This document shows positions 1-10,019 of a stretch of 64,000 bases of DNA, piece by piece. A program made the translations under genes and the position numbers. How positions within the stretch are numbered: the first letter of the stretch is position 1; the number at the start of each line of letters is the position of its first letter. The stretch is from Pseudomonadota bacterium (GTDB taxonomy: Bacteria; Pseudomonadota; Gammaproteobacteria; Burkholderiales; Burkholderiaceae_C), in NCBI GenBank assembly GCA_963205115.1, contig CAUJHV010000029.1, forward strand, positions 124,001 to 188,000, in the 5' to 3' direction. The notes under the pieces are model-generated. The model was not told the DNA's origin. It did no database searches and saw nothing but the letters and a program-made list of their open reading frames with translations.

Positions 1-1215
<1,215 letters not shown>

Positions 1216-1638
1216 TCAGGGATGCAGCGGCCGGTAGGCGACCGCCTTGATCTCGATGAGCAGGTGCGGGTGCGGCAACTGGTGCACCGCGACCGTCGTG
1301 CGGGTCGGTCCGTCGTAGTCGAAAAACTCGGCCCACGCCTCGTTGTAGCCGCCGAAATCGTTCATGTTCACGAGGAAGACCTGCGCCTCGACCAGGTCCG
1401 CCAGGCTGGCGCCCGCGCTGGCCAGGATGTCGCGGATGTTCTCGATCACGGCGCGGGTCTGGACCTTGATGTCCAGGCGCGTGACGCCCATCGCGTCGGC
1501 CTCGGCGCCTGCAAAGCTGTTGTCCGGGCGGCGCGAGCTGGTGCCCGAGACGAACAGGAAATCACCTGCGCGCTTGATGTGCGGAAAGCGGCCGCGCGGC
1601 GTGGCCTTGCCAGCGACGACCTGGGACGACGTCGTCAT
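1216..1638 (-). CDS. nbaF: RidA-family 2-aminomuconate deaminase
   Basis: A 140-aa RidA/YjgF-family protein ([20 protein letters not shown]...), the length of characterised 2-aminomuconate deaminases such as AmnD. Such enzymes hydrolyse 2-aminomuconate to 4-oxalocrotonate and ammonia. Family features visible are the [10 protein letters not shown] segment near residues 28-37 and the C-terminal [12 protein letters not shown] strand. The ORF track extends 150 codons further upstream, but that extension lies inside the neighbouring dehydrogenase gene; the ATG at 1638 follows a GGAGCCCGTC stretch and gives the family N-terminus. A generic RidA imine deaminase is possible, but the position between the semialdehyde dehydrogenase and the dioxygenase argues for the pathway role. 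Confidence 0.85.
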   Translation of the reverse strand: MTTSSQVVAGKATPRGRFPHIKRAGDFLFVSGTSSRRPDNSFAGAEADAMGVTRLDIKVQTRAVIENIRDILASAGASLADLVEAQVFLVNMNDFGGYNEAWAEFFDYDGPTRTTVAVHQLPHPHLLIEIKAVAYRPLHP

Positions 1639-1705
1639 GACGGGCTCCTGTGGACAGTGGTGAAGCGGGTGAAGGCAGGTGTGTTCACACGTAGGTTCCC
1701 TTGCG

Positions 1706-3208
1706 TCATGCAGCCGCGAGAACCTGGATGGCCACGCAGATGTTGGTGGTCTCGGAATAGAAGTCCAGCGAGTAGCGGCCGCCTTCGCGCCCGATGCCCG
1801 ACAGCTTCGATCCGCCGAAGGGCGTGCGCAGGTCGCGCGAGAACCAGGTGTTGACCCAGACGATGCCCACGTGGAAGCGGCGCGAGACGCGGTGCGCGCG
1901 AGAGAGGTCGCTCGTCCACACGCAGGCGGCCAGGCCATAGGCGCTGTCGTTGACGCGGCGCACCACCTCGTCCTCGTCGTCGAAGGGCGAGAGGTGGCAC
2001 ACCGGGCCGAAGACTTCTTCGCGCATGCAGCGGGCGTCGTCGGGCAGGCCGGTCCAGATCGTCGGCTGCACGAAGGCACCCTGGTCGCGCGCATCGCCGA
2101 AGTGCGGCACGCCGCCGCCGGTGACCACGGTCGCTCCTTCTTCGACGGCCAGCGCGTAGTAGCCCAGCACCTTGTCGCGGTGCTCGTGCGAGATCAGCGA
2201 GCCCATGAAGACGCCGTCCTCGTCGGGCCAGCCGACCTTCAACGCTGCAGTGCGCGCGGCCAGCGCGGCGACGAAGCGGTCGAAGATCGAGCGGTGCACG
2301 TAGACCCGCTCGCTGCACAGGCAGACCTGGCCGGCGTTGGTGAAGCTGGAGCGGATGACGCCCTCGACGGCAGCGTCGAAATCGGCATCCGCAAACACCA
2401 CCGCGGCGTTCTTGCCGCCCAGCTCGAAGGAGATCTCCTTCACGCCGTCGGCCACGGCCTTCATGATGGTGGCGCCGGTGCGCGATTCGCCGGTGAAGGT
2501 GACGGCGTCCACGCCGGGATGACGTGTCATGGCCTCGCCGGCCGAGCCCGGCCCGAAGCCGTGCACCAGGTTGAAAACACCGGGCGGCACGCCGGCTTCG
2601 TGAAAAGCTTCGGCCAGCAGCGTGGCCGAGGCCGGGGTTTCTTCCGAGGGCTTGACCACCATCGTGTTGCCGCAGATCAGCGCCGGACCGGCCTTCCAGG
2701 TCATCGACAGCAGCGGCAGGTTCCACGGGCAGATGCTGGCCACCACACCCAGCGGCTTGCGCACCGTGTAGTTCAGCAGTTCCTGGCCGCTGGCCAGACG
2801 CGTCTCGAAGCTGTCGCCGTGGGCCAGCTTGCCCAGGTCGGCAAAGGTGCGCAGGTTGACGATGCCGCGGTAGACATCCAGCGCACGCGCCTGGGCGAGG
2901 GGCCGTCCGGTATCGGCCACTTCCGCGGCGATGAATTCGTCGAAGCGCCGTTCGATGACATCCGCCACGCGGTGCAGCGCACGGGCACGTTCGTCGACGC
3001 TGAAGCGGCCCCAGGGTCCTTCGAGCGCGCGCCGCGCGGCCTGCACGGCGCGGTCGACCAAGGCGGCATCGGCTTCGTGGACCATGCCCAGCACCTGGCC
3101 GTGCAGCGGGCTGCGGTCGGGAAAGCGCCGCTCCGTGGACACGAACTCACCGTCGACGTAATTGCGCATCTCGCGCAGCGTGGGCGGCAGATCGAAGGGT
3201 GTCGGCAC
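1706..3208 (-). CDS. nbaE: 2-aminomuconate-6-semialdehyde dehydrogenase (NAD+)
   Basis: A 500-aa aldehyde dehydrogenase of normal family length. It carries the catalytic Glu262 in FELGGKNA and nucleophile Cys296 in [10 protein letters not shown], and the nucleotide-site block [10 protein letters not shown]. In the 3-hydroxyanthranilate branch such an enzyme oxidises 2-aminomuconate semialdehyde to 2-aminomuconate, diverting it from spontaneous closure to picolinate. It is the first gene of the group nbaE-nbaF-nbaC-nbaD; the ATG is preceded by a CTGGAG Shine-Dalgarno. A gap of 133 bp separates it from the amidase upstream and contains a candidate operator, so it may have its own promoter. Sequence alone cannot separate it from 2-hydroxymuconate semialdehyde dehydrogenase; context decides. 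Confidence 0.88.
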   Translation of the reverse strand: MPTPFDLPPTLREMRNYVDGEFVSTERRFPDRSPLHGQVLGMVHEADAALVDRAVQAARRALEGPWGRFSVDERARALHRVADVIERRFDEFIAAEVADTGRPLAQARALDVYRGIVNLRTFADLGKLAHGDSFETRLASGQELLNYTVRKPLGVVASICPWNLPLLSMTWKAGPALICGNTMVVKPSEETPASATLLAEAFHEAGVPPGVFNLVHGFGPGSAGEAMTRHPGVDAVTFTGESRTGATIMKAVADGVKEISFELGGKNAAVVFADADFDAAVEGVIRSSFTNAGQVCLCSERVYVHRSIFDRFVAALAARTAALKVGWPDEDGVFMGSLISHEHRDKVLGYYALAVEEGATVVTGGGVPHFGDARDQGAFVQPTIWTGLPDDARCMREEVFGPVCHLSPFDDEDEVVRRVNDSAYGLAACVWTSDLSRAHRVSRRFHVGIVWVNTWFSRDLRTPFGGSKLSGIGREGGRYSLDFYSETTNICVAIQVLAAA

Positions 3209-3252
3209 ATCGGACTCCAGGAGGCGATGCGGCGCAGTCTAGGCAGTCGATC

Positions 3253-3275
3253 TATCTTTGAATAACGAAAGTTTT
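3253..3275. promoter_or_regulatory. Candidate MarR-type operator upstream of the semialdehyde dehydrogenase gene
   Basis: In the 133-bp gap before nbaE stands TATCTTT, seven bases, then GAAAGTTTTG, an AT-rich imperfect inverted repeat (CTTT...AAAG) in a GC-rich background. The words TATCTTT and GAAAG recur in the divergent intergenic region next to the MarR gene at 11181-11200. A weak -10-like TAGACT lies between this site and the start codon on the minus strand. The spacing differs between the two copies, so the link is an inference. Confidence 0.35.
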
Positions 3276-3341
3276 GGCCCGATGTATAGCCGGCAGGAAT
3301 AGATCAGCCTGGCGCGGCAGATGGGCCCGCGGCGTGCCGCG

Positions 3342-4727
3342 TCAGTGCGCGGCGATCTGGCGTTCCAGCAGCGCGGCCACGCCCAGCAGGAAGCGGTCGT
3401 CGTGCCAGCGGCCCACGAGTTGAAGACCGATGGGCAGGCCGCCGGCGCTGCGCCCGCAGGGCATCGACAGGGCGGGGTGGCCCGTGAGGTTCATCGGGTA
3501 GGTGTAGGGGTACCAGGCGCCGCGGATGGTGCCGGCGCTGCGGCCGGCGATGATCACGTCGCCATGCGGATCCTGCTCCACCGGCAGCGGCGGTGCGGAC
3601 ACCGTCGGCGAGACGAGGACGTCCACCCGGTCGAACACCGCCTGCAGCTCCTGGAAGCAGCGTGTGCGCGCAAATTGCGCCTCCTGCAACGCAACCGCGC
3701 CATGCTGCAGACCGCGGCGCACGACGCCCACCAGCGACGGATCGAGCCGCGCCTCGAAGGCCTTCAGCTGTGGGCCGATGCGTGCGGCCAGCGTCGATTC
3801 CAGCAGCACGATGAAGTGGCGTTCTAGCGCGACGAAGTCCAGGTTGACCGGCTCGATCGCCGCGCCCGCGCGCGCCATCGCATCCACCGCGGCTTGCGTG
3901 GCGGCCAGGACCTCCGGATCGACCGTGTTGCCGCAGGTGGGCATCCAGCCCACGCGCAGGCCGCCCAGACTCAACGGCACGGCGCGCCCGTCGGGCTGCG
4001 TGCCCTGGCCGTAGGGGTCGCGGGCGTCGAAGCCGCGGATGGCCTCGAACAGCAGCGCGCAGTCGGCGACATCCCGCGCCATCGGGCCGACGTAGGAATT
4101 GGCGCCGAAGAGATCCGGCGGCTGCAGATTGGCCACCGCGCCCAGCGTGGGCTTGAAACCGACGACGCCGCAGCAGGAGGCGGGGATGCGGATCGAGCCG
4201 CCGCCATCGCTGCCCAGCGCCAGCGGGCCGATGCCGGCGGCCAGCGCCGCGGCCGCGCCGCTGCTGGACGCGCCGCAGGTGAAGCGCGGATCGATGGGGT
4301 TCAGCGTGCGGCCGAACAGGGGCGAATCGGGCGAGTGTTTGTGGCCGAACTCCGGCGTGGTGGTCTTGCCGAACATCACCGCGCCCGCGGCCTTTGCGCG
4401 CGCCACGGGCAGGGCGTCCTGCGTGGGCACGAAGTGTTCGTACAGCGCGGAGCCCATGGTCGTGCGCACGCCGGCCGTGAGGGTCAGGTCCTTCACCGAG
4501 AAGGGCACGCCCAGCAGCGGCGGCAGCGCGCCGCCCTGCATCAGGCGCGCCTCGGCGGCGCGCGCGGCGTCCATCGCCTGTTCGGCTGCGAGCGTGATGA
4601 AGGCATTGATCGAGCGCCGTGCCGATTCGCGGGCGAGCACGGCCTGCAGCGCCTCCACCGGCGAGGCCTCGCGGCGTCGGATGCAGGCGGCCAGTGCGTG
4701 GGCCTCGAGGTCGGCCAGGTCGGTCAT
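3342..4727 (-). CDS. Amidase-signature family amidase
   Basis: A 461-aa amidase-signature hydrolase, cytoplasmic, expected to hydrolyse a carboxamide. The Ser-cisSer-Lys triad is visible: Lys79 in FSVKDLT, the serine run in CGASSSGAA (about 154-156) and nucleophile Ser178 in SDGGGSIRIP. The ATG at 4727 follows AAGGACTCCCC; the ORF track's longer start lies in the gap with no better ribosome site. It follows two SDR genes and a deacetylase in the same direction and precedes the 3-hydroxyanthranilate genes, so it may release an amide-bound or N-acyl substrate into that pathway. Its cysteine pair after the nucleophile (ASCCGVVG) is seen in many family members. The substrate cannot be told from sequence; GatA is unlikely because no GatB or GatC is near. 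Confidence 0.85.
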   Translation of the reverse strand: MTDLADLEAHALAACIRRREASPVEALQAVLARESARRSINAFITLAAEQAMDAARAAEARLMQGGALPPLLGVPFSVKDLTLTAGVRTTMGSALYEHFVPTQDALPVARAKAAGAVMFGKTTTPEFGHKHSPDSPLFGRTLNPIDPRFTCGASSSGAAAALAAGIGPLALGSDGGGSIRIPASCCGVVGFKPTLGAVANLQPPDLFGANSYVGPMARDVADCALLFEAIRGFDARDPYGQGTQPDGRAVPLSLGGLRVGWMPTCGNTVDPEVLAATQAAVDAMARAGAAIEPVNLDFVALERHFIVLLESTLAARIGPQLKAFEARLDPSLVGVVRRGLQHGAVALQEAQFARTRCFQELQAVFDRVDVLVSPTVSAPPLPVEQDPHGDVIIAGRSAGTIRGAWYPYTYPMNLTGHPALSMPCGRSAGGLPIGLQLVGRWHDDRFLLGVAALLERQIAAH

Positions 4728-4791
4728 GGGGAGTCCTTCGATGTGCGGGGGGAGTGCCGCAGGGGCGGAAGAAACAGGAGGGCGTCGCTGC

Positions 4792-5622
4792 TCACACCAT
4801 CCAGCGGCCACCGTCTACGAGCAGAGTCTGGCCCGTGATGAAACGTGCCTCGTCGCTGGCGAGGAAGGCCACCAGCGCGGCCACGTCTTCGACCTCGCCG
4901 ACAAAGCCCGCGGGTGTGCCCGCGCGGATGCGCGCCAGCACCTCGGGCGACAGCGTGTCGTGCGCGCGTGTGCGGATGGCGCCCGGGCACACGGCGTTCA
5001 CCGTCACGCCGTGCGGCGCCAGCTCACGTGCCAGCGCGCGGGTGAAGCCCACCACGCCCATCTTGGCGGCCGCGTAGTCGGCCAGGCCCGCATCGCCGAC
5101 GAAGGCCGCGTCGCTGCTCATGTTGACGATGCGCCCGCGGCCGCGTGCTTGCATGCCAGGCGCCACCAGGCGCGAGGCGCGCATGGCGCTGAGCAGCGAG
5201 ACCTCCAGCACGAAGCGCCAGGTCGATTCTTGTGATTCGACAAAAGGCCCGCCGCGTTCGCGCGCGCTCTGGCCGACGTTGTTGAACAGCACGTCCACGG
5301 GGCCCAGGCGCGCATCGACATCGGCCAGGAAGCGCGCCAAGGCCTCGGCATCGGTGCAGTCGCCCTGGCGCGCCAGGCCCGCGCTCAGTGCAGGCGCGAT
5401 TTCGTCGACGGCGAGGTCCATGACCGCCACGCGCGCGCCTTCCGCGACGAATCGGCGCGCCGTTCCCGCGCCGATGCCGGCGCCGCCGCCGGTGATGACG
5501 ACCACGCGGCCGTCGAACCGTCCCGTGGTGGCCGGTGCCGGCAGCGCCGCGGCTTCGCGCGGGCTGAGGGTTGCAGCCCCGCCCGACGGCGACGGATCTG
5601 CGGGCTTGGGTGGGTCGCTCAC
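4792..5622 (-). CDS. SDR-family NAD(P)-dependent oxidoreductase
   Basis: Classical short-chain dehydrogenase/reductase with the cofactor motif TGGGAGIG, NNVG after beta-4, the catalytic serine in NMSSDAAFVG, and DYAAAKMG giving the YxxxK pair. The C-terminus ends in the family's GQTLLVDGGRWMV. About 35 residues precede the Rossmann fold, longer than usual. The GTG at 5622 (VSDPPKP) lies five bases after the stop of the preceding SDR gene; an in-frame ATG at 5649 would overlap that gene, and the start is undecided. Two SDR genes in a row suggest alcohol or dihydrodiol oxidation of an intermediate. The substrate is not recognisable. Confidence 0.82.
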   Translation of the reverse strand: MSDPPKPADPSPSGGAATLSPREAAALPAPATTGRFDGRVVVITGGGAGIGAGTARRFVAEGARVAVMDLAVDEIAPALSAGLARQGDCTDAEALARFLADVDARLGPVDVLFNNVGQSARERGGPFVESQESTWRFVLEVSLLSAMRASRLVAPGMQARGRGRIVNMSSDAAFVGDAGLADYAAAKMGVVGFTRALARELAPHGVTVNAVCPGAIRTRAHDTLSPEVLARIRAGTPAGFVGEVEDVAALVAFLASDEARFITGQTLLVDGGRWMV

Positions 5623-5626
5623 GGCA

Positions 5627-6376
5627 TCAATGCCAGCTGCGTCCGCCATCCACCGCCAGCGCGACGCCGGTGATGAATGCCGCCGAAGGTCCGGCCAGGA
5701 ACAGGATGGCCTCGGCCATCTCGTCCGCCTGGCCCACGCGGCCCAGCGCGTAGCGCGAACGGATGGCGCGCTCGGCCTCGTCGGCGTCTGCGCGGTCTTC
5801 GTAGCTGCCGCGCAGCAAGGGCGTATCCACCGCACCCGGGCACACGGCGTTGACACGGATGCGCTCGCCGGCCCATTCGGCCGCGAGTGTCTTGCCGAAC
5901 ATCACCAGCCCCGCCTTGCTGGCGGCGTAGGCGCTGCGGCCGGCCAGCGGCACCAGCGCGGCGGCCGAGGCGACATTCACGACCGCGCCGCCGCCGTTCG
6001 CGCGCAGGTGCGGCAGCGCGGCGCGGCACACGTACATCGGTCCGCTGAGGTTGACCGCCAGGGTCCGCGCCCAGGCGGCGTCGTCCAGCGCGTCCAGCCG
6101 CGCCTCGCAATCGACCCCCGCGCTGTTGACCACGATATCCAGCCCGCCCAGCGTGCGCGCCGCGGCGTCCACGGCGGCGTTGACGGCTGCCGAATCGGCC
6201 ACGTCGGCCTGGCACAGCAGCCAATCGGGGTGCGCCCCGGCGAAGCCTTCTGGAAAGGCCCGGTCGAGCACCGCGACGCGTGCACCGCGCTGCTCGGCCA
6301 GCCGCGCCACGGCCAGGCCGATGCCGCTGCCGCCGCCCGTGACCAGCAGCCGCCGGCCGCGCAGCTCATCGCTCAC
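5627..6376 (-). CDS. SDR-family NAD(P)-dependent oxidoreductase
   Basis: A 249-aa short-chain dehydrogenase of the classical type: TGGGSGIG near residue 11, NSAGVD, the catalytic serine in NVASAAALVP and YAASKAG (YxxxK), ending with the typical VALAVDGG segment. The start is GTG at 6376, overlapping the TGA of the deacetylase gene (GTGA), which points to translational coupling. It resembles the next SDR gene in fold but not closely in sequence, so the pair is not a recent duplication. It belongs to the transporter-to-amidase operon. Substrate unknown. Confidence 0.84.
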   Translation of the reverse strand: MSDELRGRRLLVTGGGSGIGLAVARLAEQRGARVAVLDRAFPEGFAGAHPDWLLCQADVADSAAVNAAVDAAARTLGGLDIVVNSAGVDCEARLDALDDAAWARTLAVNLSGPMYVCRAALPHLRANGGGAVVNVASAAALVPLAGRSAYAASKAGLVMFGKTLAAEWAGERIRVNAVCPGAVDTPLLRGSYEDRADADEAERAIRSRYALGRVGQADEMAEAILFLAGPSAAFITGVALAVDGGRSWH

Positions 6377-7191
6377 GGTGCGGCCTCCAGCAGCGGGCGC
6401 ATGTCGTCGCTGATGCGGTCGCAGCGGTCGATCCAGACATCGCTGTGGCGCTGCACGTGCTGGATCAGGCCTTCCAGGACCTTCAGCCGCGAGGGCTGGC
6501 CGATGATCTGCGGGTGCATGCCGACCATCATCATGCGGCCCTCGGCATGCAGCACGTCGAACTCCGAGGTCCAGGCCTCCAGCACGGCTGACGGCGCCTG
6601 CAGCGTGCGGCCGGGCAGCACGATGGAATACTGCCAGAACGGCGCGTCGTCCAGCACCCAGCGGAAGGGCAACTCGACGATGCGCGTGCGCTCGCCGCGG
6701 ATGCGCAGCAGGTAAGGCGAGTCGTCGTCGAAGAAGTTGGACGAATAGTCGAAGCCGAATTCCTGGATGAGATCCAGCGTGATGGGGCTGAATTCGGCCG
6801 CGGGCGAACGCCAGCCGCGCGGGCGCTGCCCGGTGATGCGCGTGAGCACCTCCATGCCGCGCGCCATTTCGTCGCGCTCTTCCTCGGGCGAGAGATTGAC
6901 GATCCAGCGGTGGCTGTAGCTGTGGTGCGCGATCTCGTGGCCGCGACGCAGCACGTCCTCCATCAGCGCCGGGTGCTGCTCGGCCACCATGCCGGGCACG
7001 AAGAAGGTGGCGTGCACGCCGTAGCGCTCCAGCAGGGCCAGCACACGCGGCATGCCCACCTTCCAGCCGTAGGCGCCCTGCGACATCAGGATGGGCCGCT
7101 GCGCGTAGGCGGGGTCGCGCGCCGTCCACATGGTCTCCGCATCCAGATCGAAAGTCAGCATCAGCGGAAATCCGCGGCTCGTGGTGGGCAT
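6373..7191 (-). CDS. Polysaccharide-deacetylase (NodB-fold) family protein
   Basis: A 272-aa carbohydrate-esterase-4-fold hydrolase with no signal peptide, hence cytoplasmic. NodB motifs are visible: TFDLDAET near residue 14 (catalytic/metal Asp), HATFFVPG, and the metal-binding HEIAHHSYSH, then RSPAAEFSP. The closest known groups are the intracellular HpPgdA/PuuE-like (allantoinase-like) enzymes, which act on amide or N-acyl bonds of small molecules rather than on polysaccharide. In this operon, next to an amidase, a role in C-N bond hydrolysis of the imported substrate is the most economical guess. Its stop overlaps the start of the following SDR gene. Confidence 0.82.
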   Translation of the reverse strand: MPTTSRGFPLMLTFDLDAETMWTARDPAYAQRPILMSQGAYGWKVGMPRVLALLERYGVHATFFVPGMVAEQHPALMEDVLRRGHEIAHHSYSHRWIVNLSPEEERDEMARGMEVLTRITGQRPRGWRSPAAEFSPITLDLIQEFGFDYSSNFFDDDSPYLLRIRGERTRIVELPFRWVLDDAPFWQYSIVLPGRTLQAPSAVLEAWTSEFDVLHAEGRMMMVGMHPQIIGQPSRLKVLEGLIQHVQRHSDVWIDRCDRISDDMRPLLEAAP

Positions 7192-7207
7192 GCAGGTTCC
7201 TTGGACG

Positions 7208-7987
7208 TCAGACGTATTTGTGGAAGCCGGTGAAGCGCTCGGCCAGCACCAGCGCGATGCCGGTGACCAGGATCAGCAGCGTGGACACCGCGGCCACACC
7301 GGGATCGACGCCGTGCTCCACGGAGGTGAAGATCTTCACCGGCAGGGTGTTCTGGCTGGCCGACAGCAGGAAGATCGTCACCGGCACGTTGTCCAGCGAG
7401 GTGATGAAGGCAAACAGCCCGCCGGCCACCAGGGCCGGCTGCACCAGCGGCAGCGTGACCAGGCGGAAGCCCGTGAAGCCGTCGGCGCCCAGCACACGCG
7501 CGGCGTCTTCCACCGCGGGGTCCACGCCGGAGAGTCCGGCCAGCGCCGCCCGCACGACATAGGGCAGGGTGATGACCACGTGCGCCGCCACCAGCCCGAG
7601 GATGCCGCCGCGCAGGCCGGTGAGCGTGTAGAACTGCAGCAGTGCCACGCCCAGCACGACGGCCGGCAGCACCAGCGGCGCCATCGCCATGGCCGCCAGC
7701 GTCTGCGCAAACGGCACCAGGCGGCGGTGGATGGCCAGCGCCAGGCTCAGGCCCAGCGCGAGCGCGCCCACCGTCGCCAGCGTGGCCAGCCACAGGCTGG
7801 TCCAGGCGGCGGAGAGGTAGTCCGCGTCGCGCAGCACCACCTCGAACCAGTGCAGCGTCAGGCCCCGCGGCGGGATGGTGAGGTAAGCCGTCTTGCTGAA
7901 TGCGGCCAGCACGATCACCACCACCGGCAGCTGCAGGAAGGCGATGACCGCGAAGGCAAACGCGGCGAGCAGGCGACCCGGCGTCAT
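7208..7987 (-). CDS. ABC transporter permease, PotC/PhnV type
   Basis: Inner-membrane permease of the spermidine/putrescine/iron-type family with about six membrane segments. The EAA loop is visible as VEDAARVLGADGFTGFRLVTLP, contacting the ATPase. The chosen ATG at 7987 (MTPGRLLAAF) follows CTGGGGATTCGC. A GTG at 8059 would add 24 residues and overlap the upstream permease gene. An alternative short frame from 8049 to 7984 links the two permease genes through ATGA at each end. It forms a transporter with the next three genes upstream. Confidence 0.85.
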   Translation of the reverse strand: MTPGRLLAAFAFAVIAFLQLPVVVIVLAAFSKTAYLTIPPRGLTLHWFEVVLRDADYLSAAWTSLWLATLATVGALALGLSLALAIHRRLVPFAQTLAAMAMAPLVLPAVVLGVALLQFYTLTGLRGGILGLVAAHVVITLPYVVRAALAGLSGVDPAVEDAARVLGADGFTGFRLVTLPLVQPALVAGGLFAFITSLDNVPVTIFLLSASQNTLPVKIFTSVEHGVDPGVAAVSTLLILVTGIALVLAERFTGFHKYV

Positions 7988-8045
7988 GCGAATCCCCAGC
8001 GCGCGCGACGCTGCGCCATGAGCCCGAGGGAGCGGATGGGCCGAC

Positions 8046-8915
8046 TCATCCTTGCCCACCCCAGCGCCGCATCACGCGGCTGGATACGGCCACGATCACC
8101 AGCGTCATCGCCGTCAGCACAAAGGCCAGCGCCGCGCCGGCGGGCCAGTCCAGCGTCTGCAGGAAGTCGTCGTAGATCATCGTGGCCATCACGCGGTAGG
8201 TCGGGCCGCCCAGCATGCGCGGCGTGACCAGCGCGCTGATCGTCAGCACATAGACCAGGATGCAGCCCGACAGGATGCCGGGCGCGGACATCGGCAGCGT
8301 CACCGACCAGAACACCCGCGCACGGCTGGCCGACAGCGTGGCGGCCGCTTCTTCGACCTCGCGCGGGATGGCCTGGATCACCGGCACCAGCATCAGCACC
8401 ATGAAGGGCAGGAAGATGTGTGTCATGCCCACCCACACGCCGGTGAGGTTGAACATCATCTTCAGCGGGCGCTCGATGAGGCCGGCATCGACCAGCAGGT
8501 TGTTCAGCAGCCCGCGCGGCGCCAGCAGCACGATCCAGCCGAAGCTGCGCACCACCAGGTTCAGCAGCATCGGGAAGATCACCAGCATCGTCAGCCAGAA
8601 GCGCAGGCGCGCCGAGGCGCGCGCCATCACCAGCGCCAGCGGATAACCCAGCAGCAGGCACAGCAGCGTCACGCCGAAGCCCAGCTGCAGCGTGCGCACG
8701 ACCACCTCGCGGTAGTACTCGTCGCCGAAGACCTGCCAGTAGTTGGCGATGGTCCAGTCGCTCGTGATGCCGGTTCCGGCGACATAGCTGTGCAGCGACA
8801 GCGGCAGCATCAGCAGCGCCGGCGCGACAAAAAACAGCAGCAGCAACAGCAGCCCCGGCGAGACCAGCGCCAGGCCGGAGCGGGACGTGCGGACGGCGGC
8901 CTGATCGGCTGTCAT
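8046..8915 (-). CDS. ABC transporter permease, PotB/PhnU type
   Basis: A 289-aa inner-membrane permease. After a short cytoplasmic N-terminus the first membrane segment is LVSPGLLLLLLFFVAPALLM, followed by a periplasmic loop and five further segments. The coupling EAA loop reads EVEEAAATLSASRARVFWSV. The ATG at 8915 overlaps the stop of the ATPase gene (ATGA), so the shorter start is preferred over the longer ORF, whose extra 160 codons lie inside the ATPase gene. Family members import polyamines, ferric ions, 2-aminoethylphosphonate or small organic anions. Confidence 0.87.
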   Translation of the reverse strand: MTADQAAVRTSRSGLALVSPGLLLLLLFFVAPALLMLPLSLHSYVAGTGITSDWTIANYWQVFGDEYYREVVVRTLQLGFGVTLLCLLLGYPLALVMARASARLRFWLTMLVIFPMLLNLVVRSFGWIVLLAPRGLLNNLLVDAGLIERPLKMMFNLTGVWVGMTHIFLPFMVLMLVPVIQAIPREVEEAAATLSASRARVFWSVTLPMSAPGILSGCILVYVLTISALVTPRMLGGPTYRVMATMIYDDFLQTLDWPAGAALAFVLTAMTLVIVAVSSRVMRRWGGQG

Positions 8916-10006
8916 GGCACGGCCGCCGGACCCAGGTGCACACGACCCGGGTCGATGTGGACTTGCACGGCCTCGCCGGCCGCGATCTGCGCCTCGGGCG
9001 CGCTGCCGGGCAATTCGGCCACGATCTCGAGACCCTCGGCCAGCGCCAGCACGTAGCGCACACGCGCGCCGACGAAAGATCGCAGGGCCACGCGCGCCGG
9101 GTAGGCGACGCGGCCCTCGAACGACGCACCCGATGCGCCGCGTGTCAGGTGCAATTCCTCCTGGCGCAGGATCAGATCGACCGCCGCACCCTTGGGCAGC
9201 GGCAGCGTCGTGGCCGCGGGCAGTTCCACGCCACCGCCCACCGCGATGCGCAGCCAGCCGCCATCGGCGCCGACCACCTGGCCGCGCAGCCGGTTCGGCC
9301 GGCCCAGGAAGCCTGCAACGAAGGCATTGGCCGGCCGGTGGTAGACCTCCTCGGGTGTGCCGAACTGCTGCACACGGCCTTCGCTGAGCACGCACACGCG
9401 GTCAGACATGGCCAGCGCCTCGGTCTGGTCGTGCGTGACGAAGAGGGTGGTGATGCCCACCTCGCGCTGCAGGCGCTTGAGTTCGATCTGCATGTCGTCG
9501 CGCAGCGCGGCGTCCAGGTTGGACAGCGGCTCGTCGAAGAGCAGGATGCTGGGCCGCGGCGCCAGCGAGCGGGCCACGGCCACGCGCTGCTGCTGGCCGC
9601 CGGAAAGCTGCCGCGGCATGCGCCCGGCCAGCCCCGCCAGGCGCACCGAGGCCAGGGCCTCGTCGACCCGGCGCTTCAATTCGTCACCACCCACGCCCGC
9701 GCGGCGCAGGCCGAAGGCGACGTTTTCGAAGACCGACAGGTGCGGGAACAGCGCATACGACTGGAACACCAAGCCGATGCGCCGGCGGTGCGGTGGCTCG
9801 TGCGTGACCTCGCGCTCGTCCACGCGGATGCGCCCGGCCGAGGGCGAGACCAGCCCGGCCACCATGCGCAGCACAGTGGTCTTGCCGCAGCCCGAAGGGC
9901 CCAGCAGCGAGACGAACTCGCCGTCGGCCACCGCCAGGGAGACCGACGAGACGACCGCGTGCTCGCCGTAGCGCTTCTCCAGGCCTTCCAGCGTCAGGCG
10001 CGGCAC
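8912..10006 (-). CDS. ABC transporter ATP-binding protein, PotA type
   Basis: A 364-aa ATPase with a regulatory C-terminal TOBE domain. Walker A GPSGCGKTT (about residues 36-44), Q-loop VFQSYALFPHLS, signature LSGGQQQR, Walker B ILLFDEPLSNLD and switch His in FVTHDQ are all intact. The C-terminal 130 residues form the beta-rich domain of the PotA/FbpC group. It energises the two permeases encoded directly downstream, with which it overlaps. The binding-protein gene lies 13 bp upstream, so one transcript is likely. Confidence 0.92.
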   Translation of the reverse strand: MPRLTLEGLEKRYGEHAVVSSVSLAVADGEFVSLLGPSGCGKTTVLRMVAGLVSPSAGRIRVDEREVTHEPPHRRRIGLVFQSYALFPHLSVFENVAFGLRRAGVGGDELKRRVDEALASVRLAGLAGRMPRQLSGGQQQRVAVARSLAPRPSILLFDEPLSNLDAALRDDMQIELKRLQREVGITTLFVTHDQTEALAMSDRVCVLSEGRVQQFGTPEEVYHRPANAFVAGFLGRPNRLRGQVVGADGGWLRIAVGGGVELPAATTLPLPKGAAVDLILRQEELHLTRGASGASFEGRVAYPARVALRSFVGARVRYVLALAEGLEIVAELPGSAPEAQIAAGEAVQVHIDPGRVHLGPAAVP

Positions 10007-10019
10007 GGCGGCGCTGCGC

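Noticed and set aside
1639-2094. 150-codon N-terminal extension of the RidA-type deaminase
   Set aside because: It lies in the dehydrogenase coding region and is not part of the RidA fold.
1679-3265. 528-aa plus-strand ORF (and other long opposite-strand ORFs such as 16450-18708)
   Set aside because: They are antisense shadows of well-supported genes in high-GC DNA, with Arg/Ala/Gly/His-rich composition and no family motifs.
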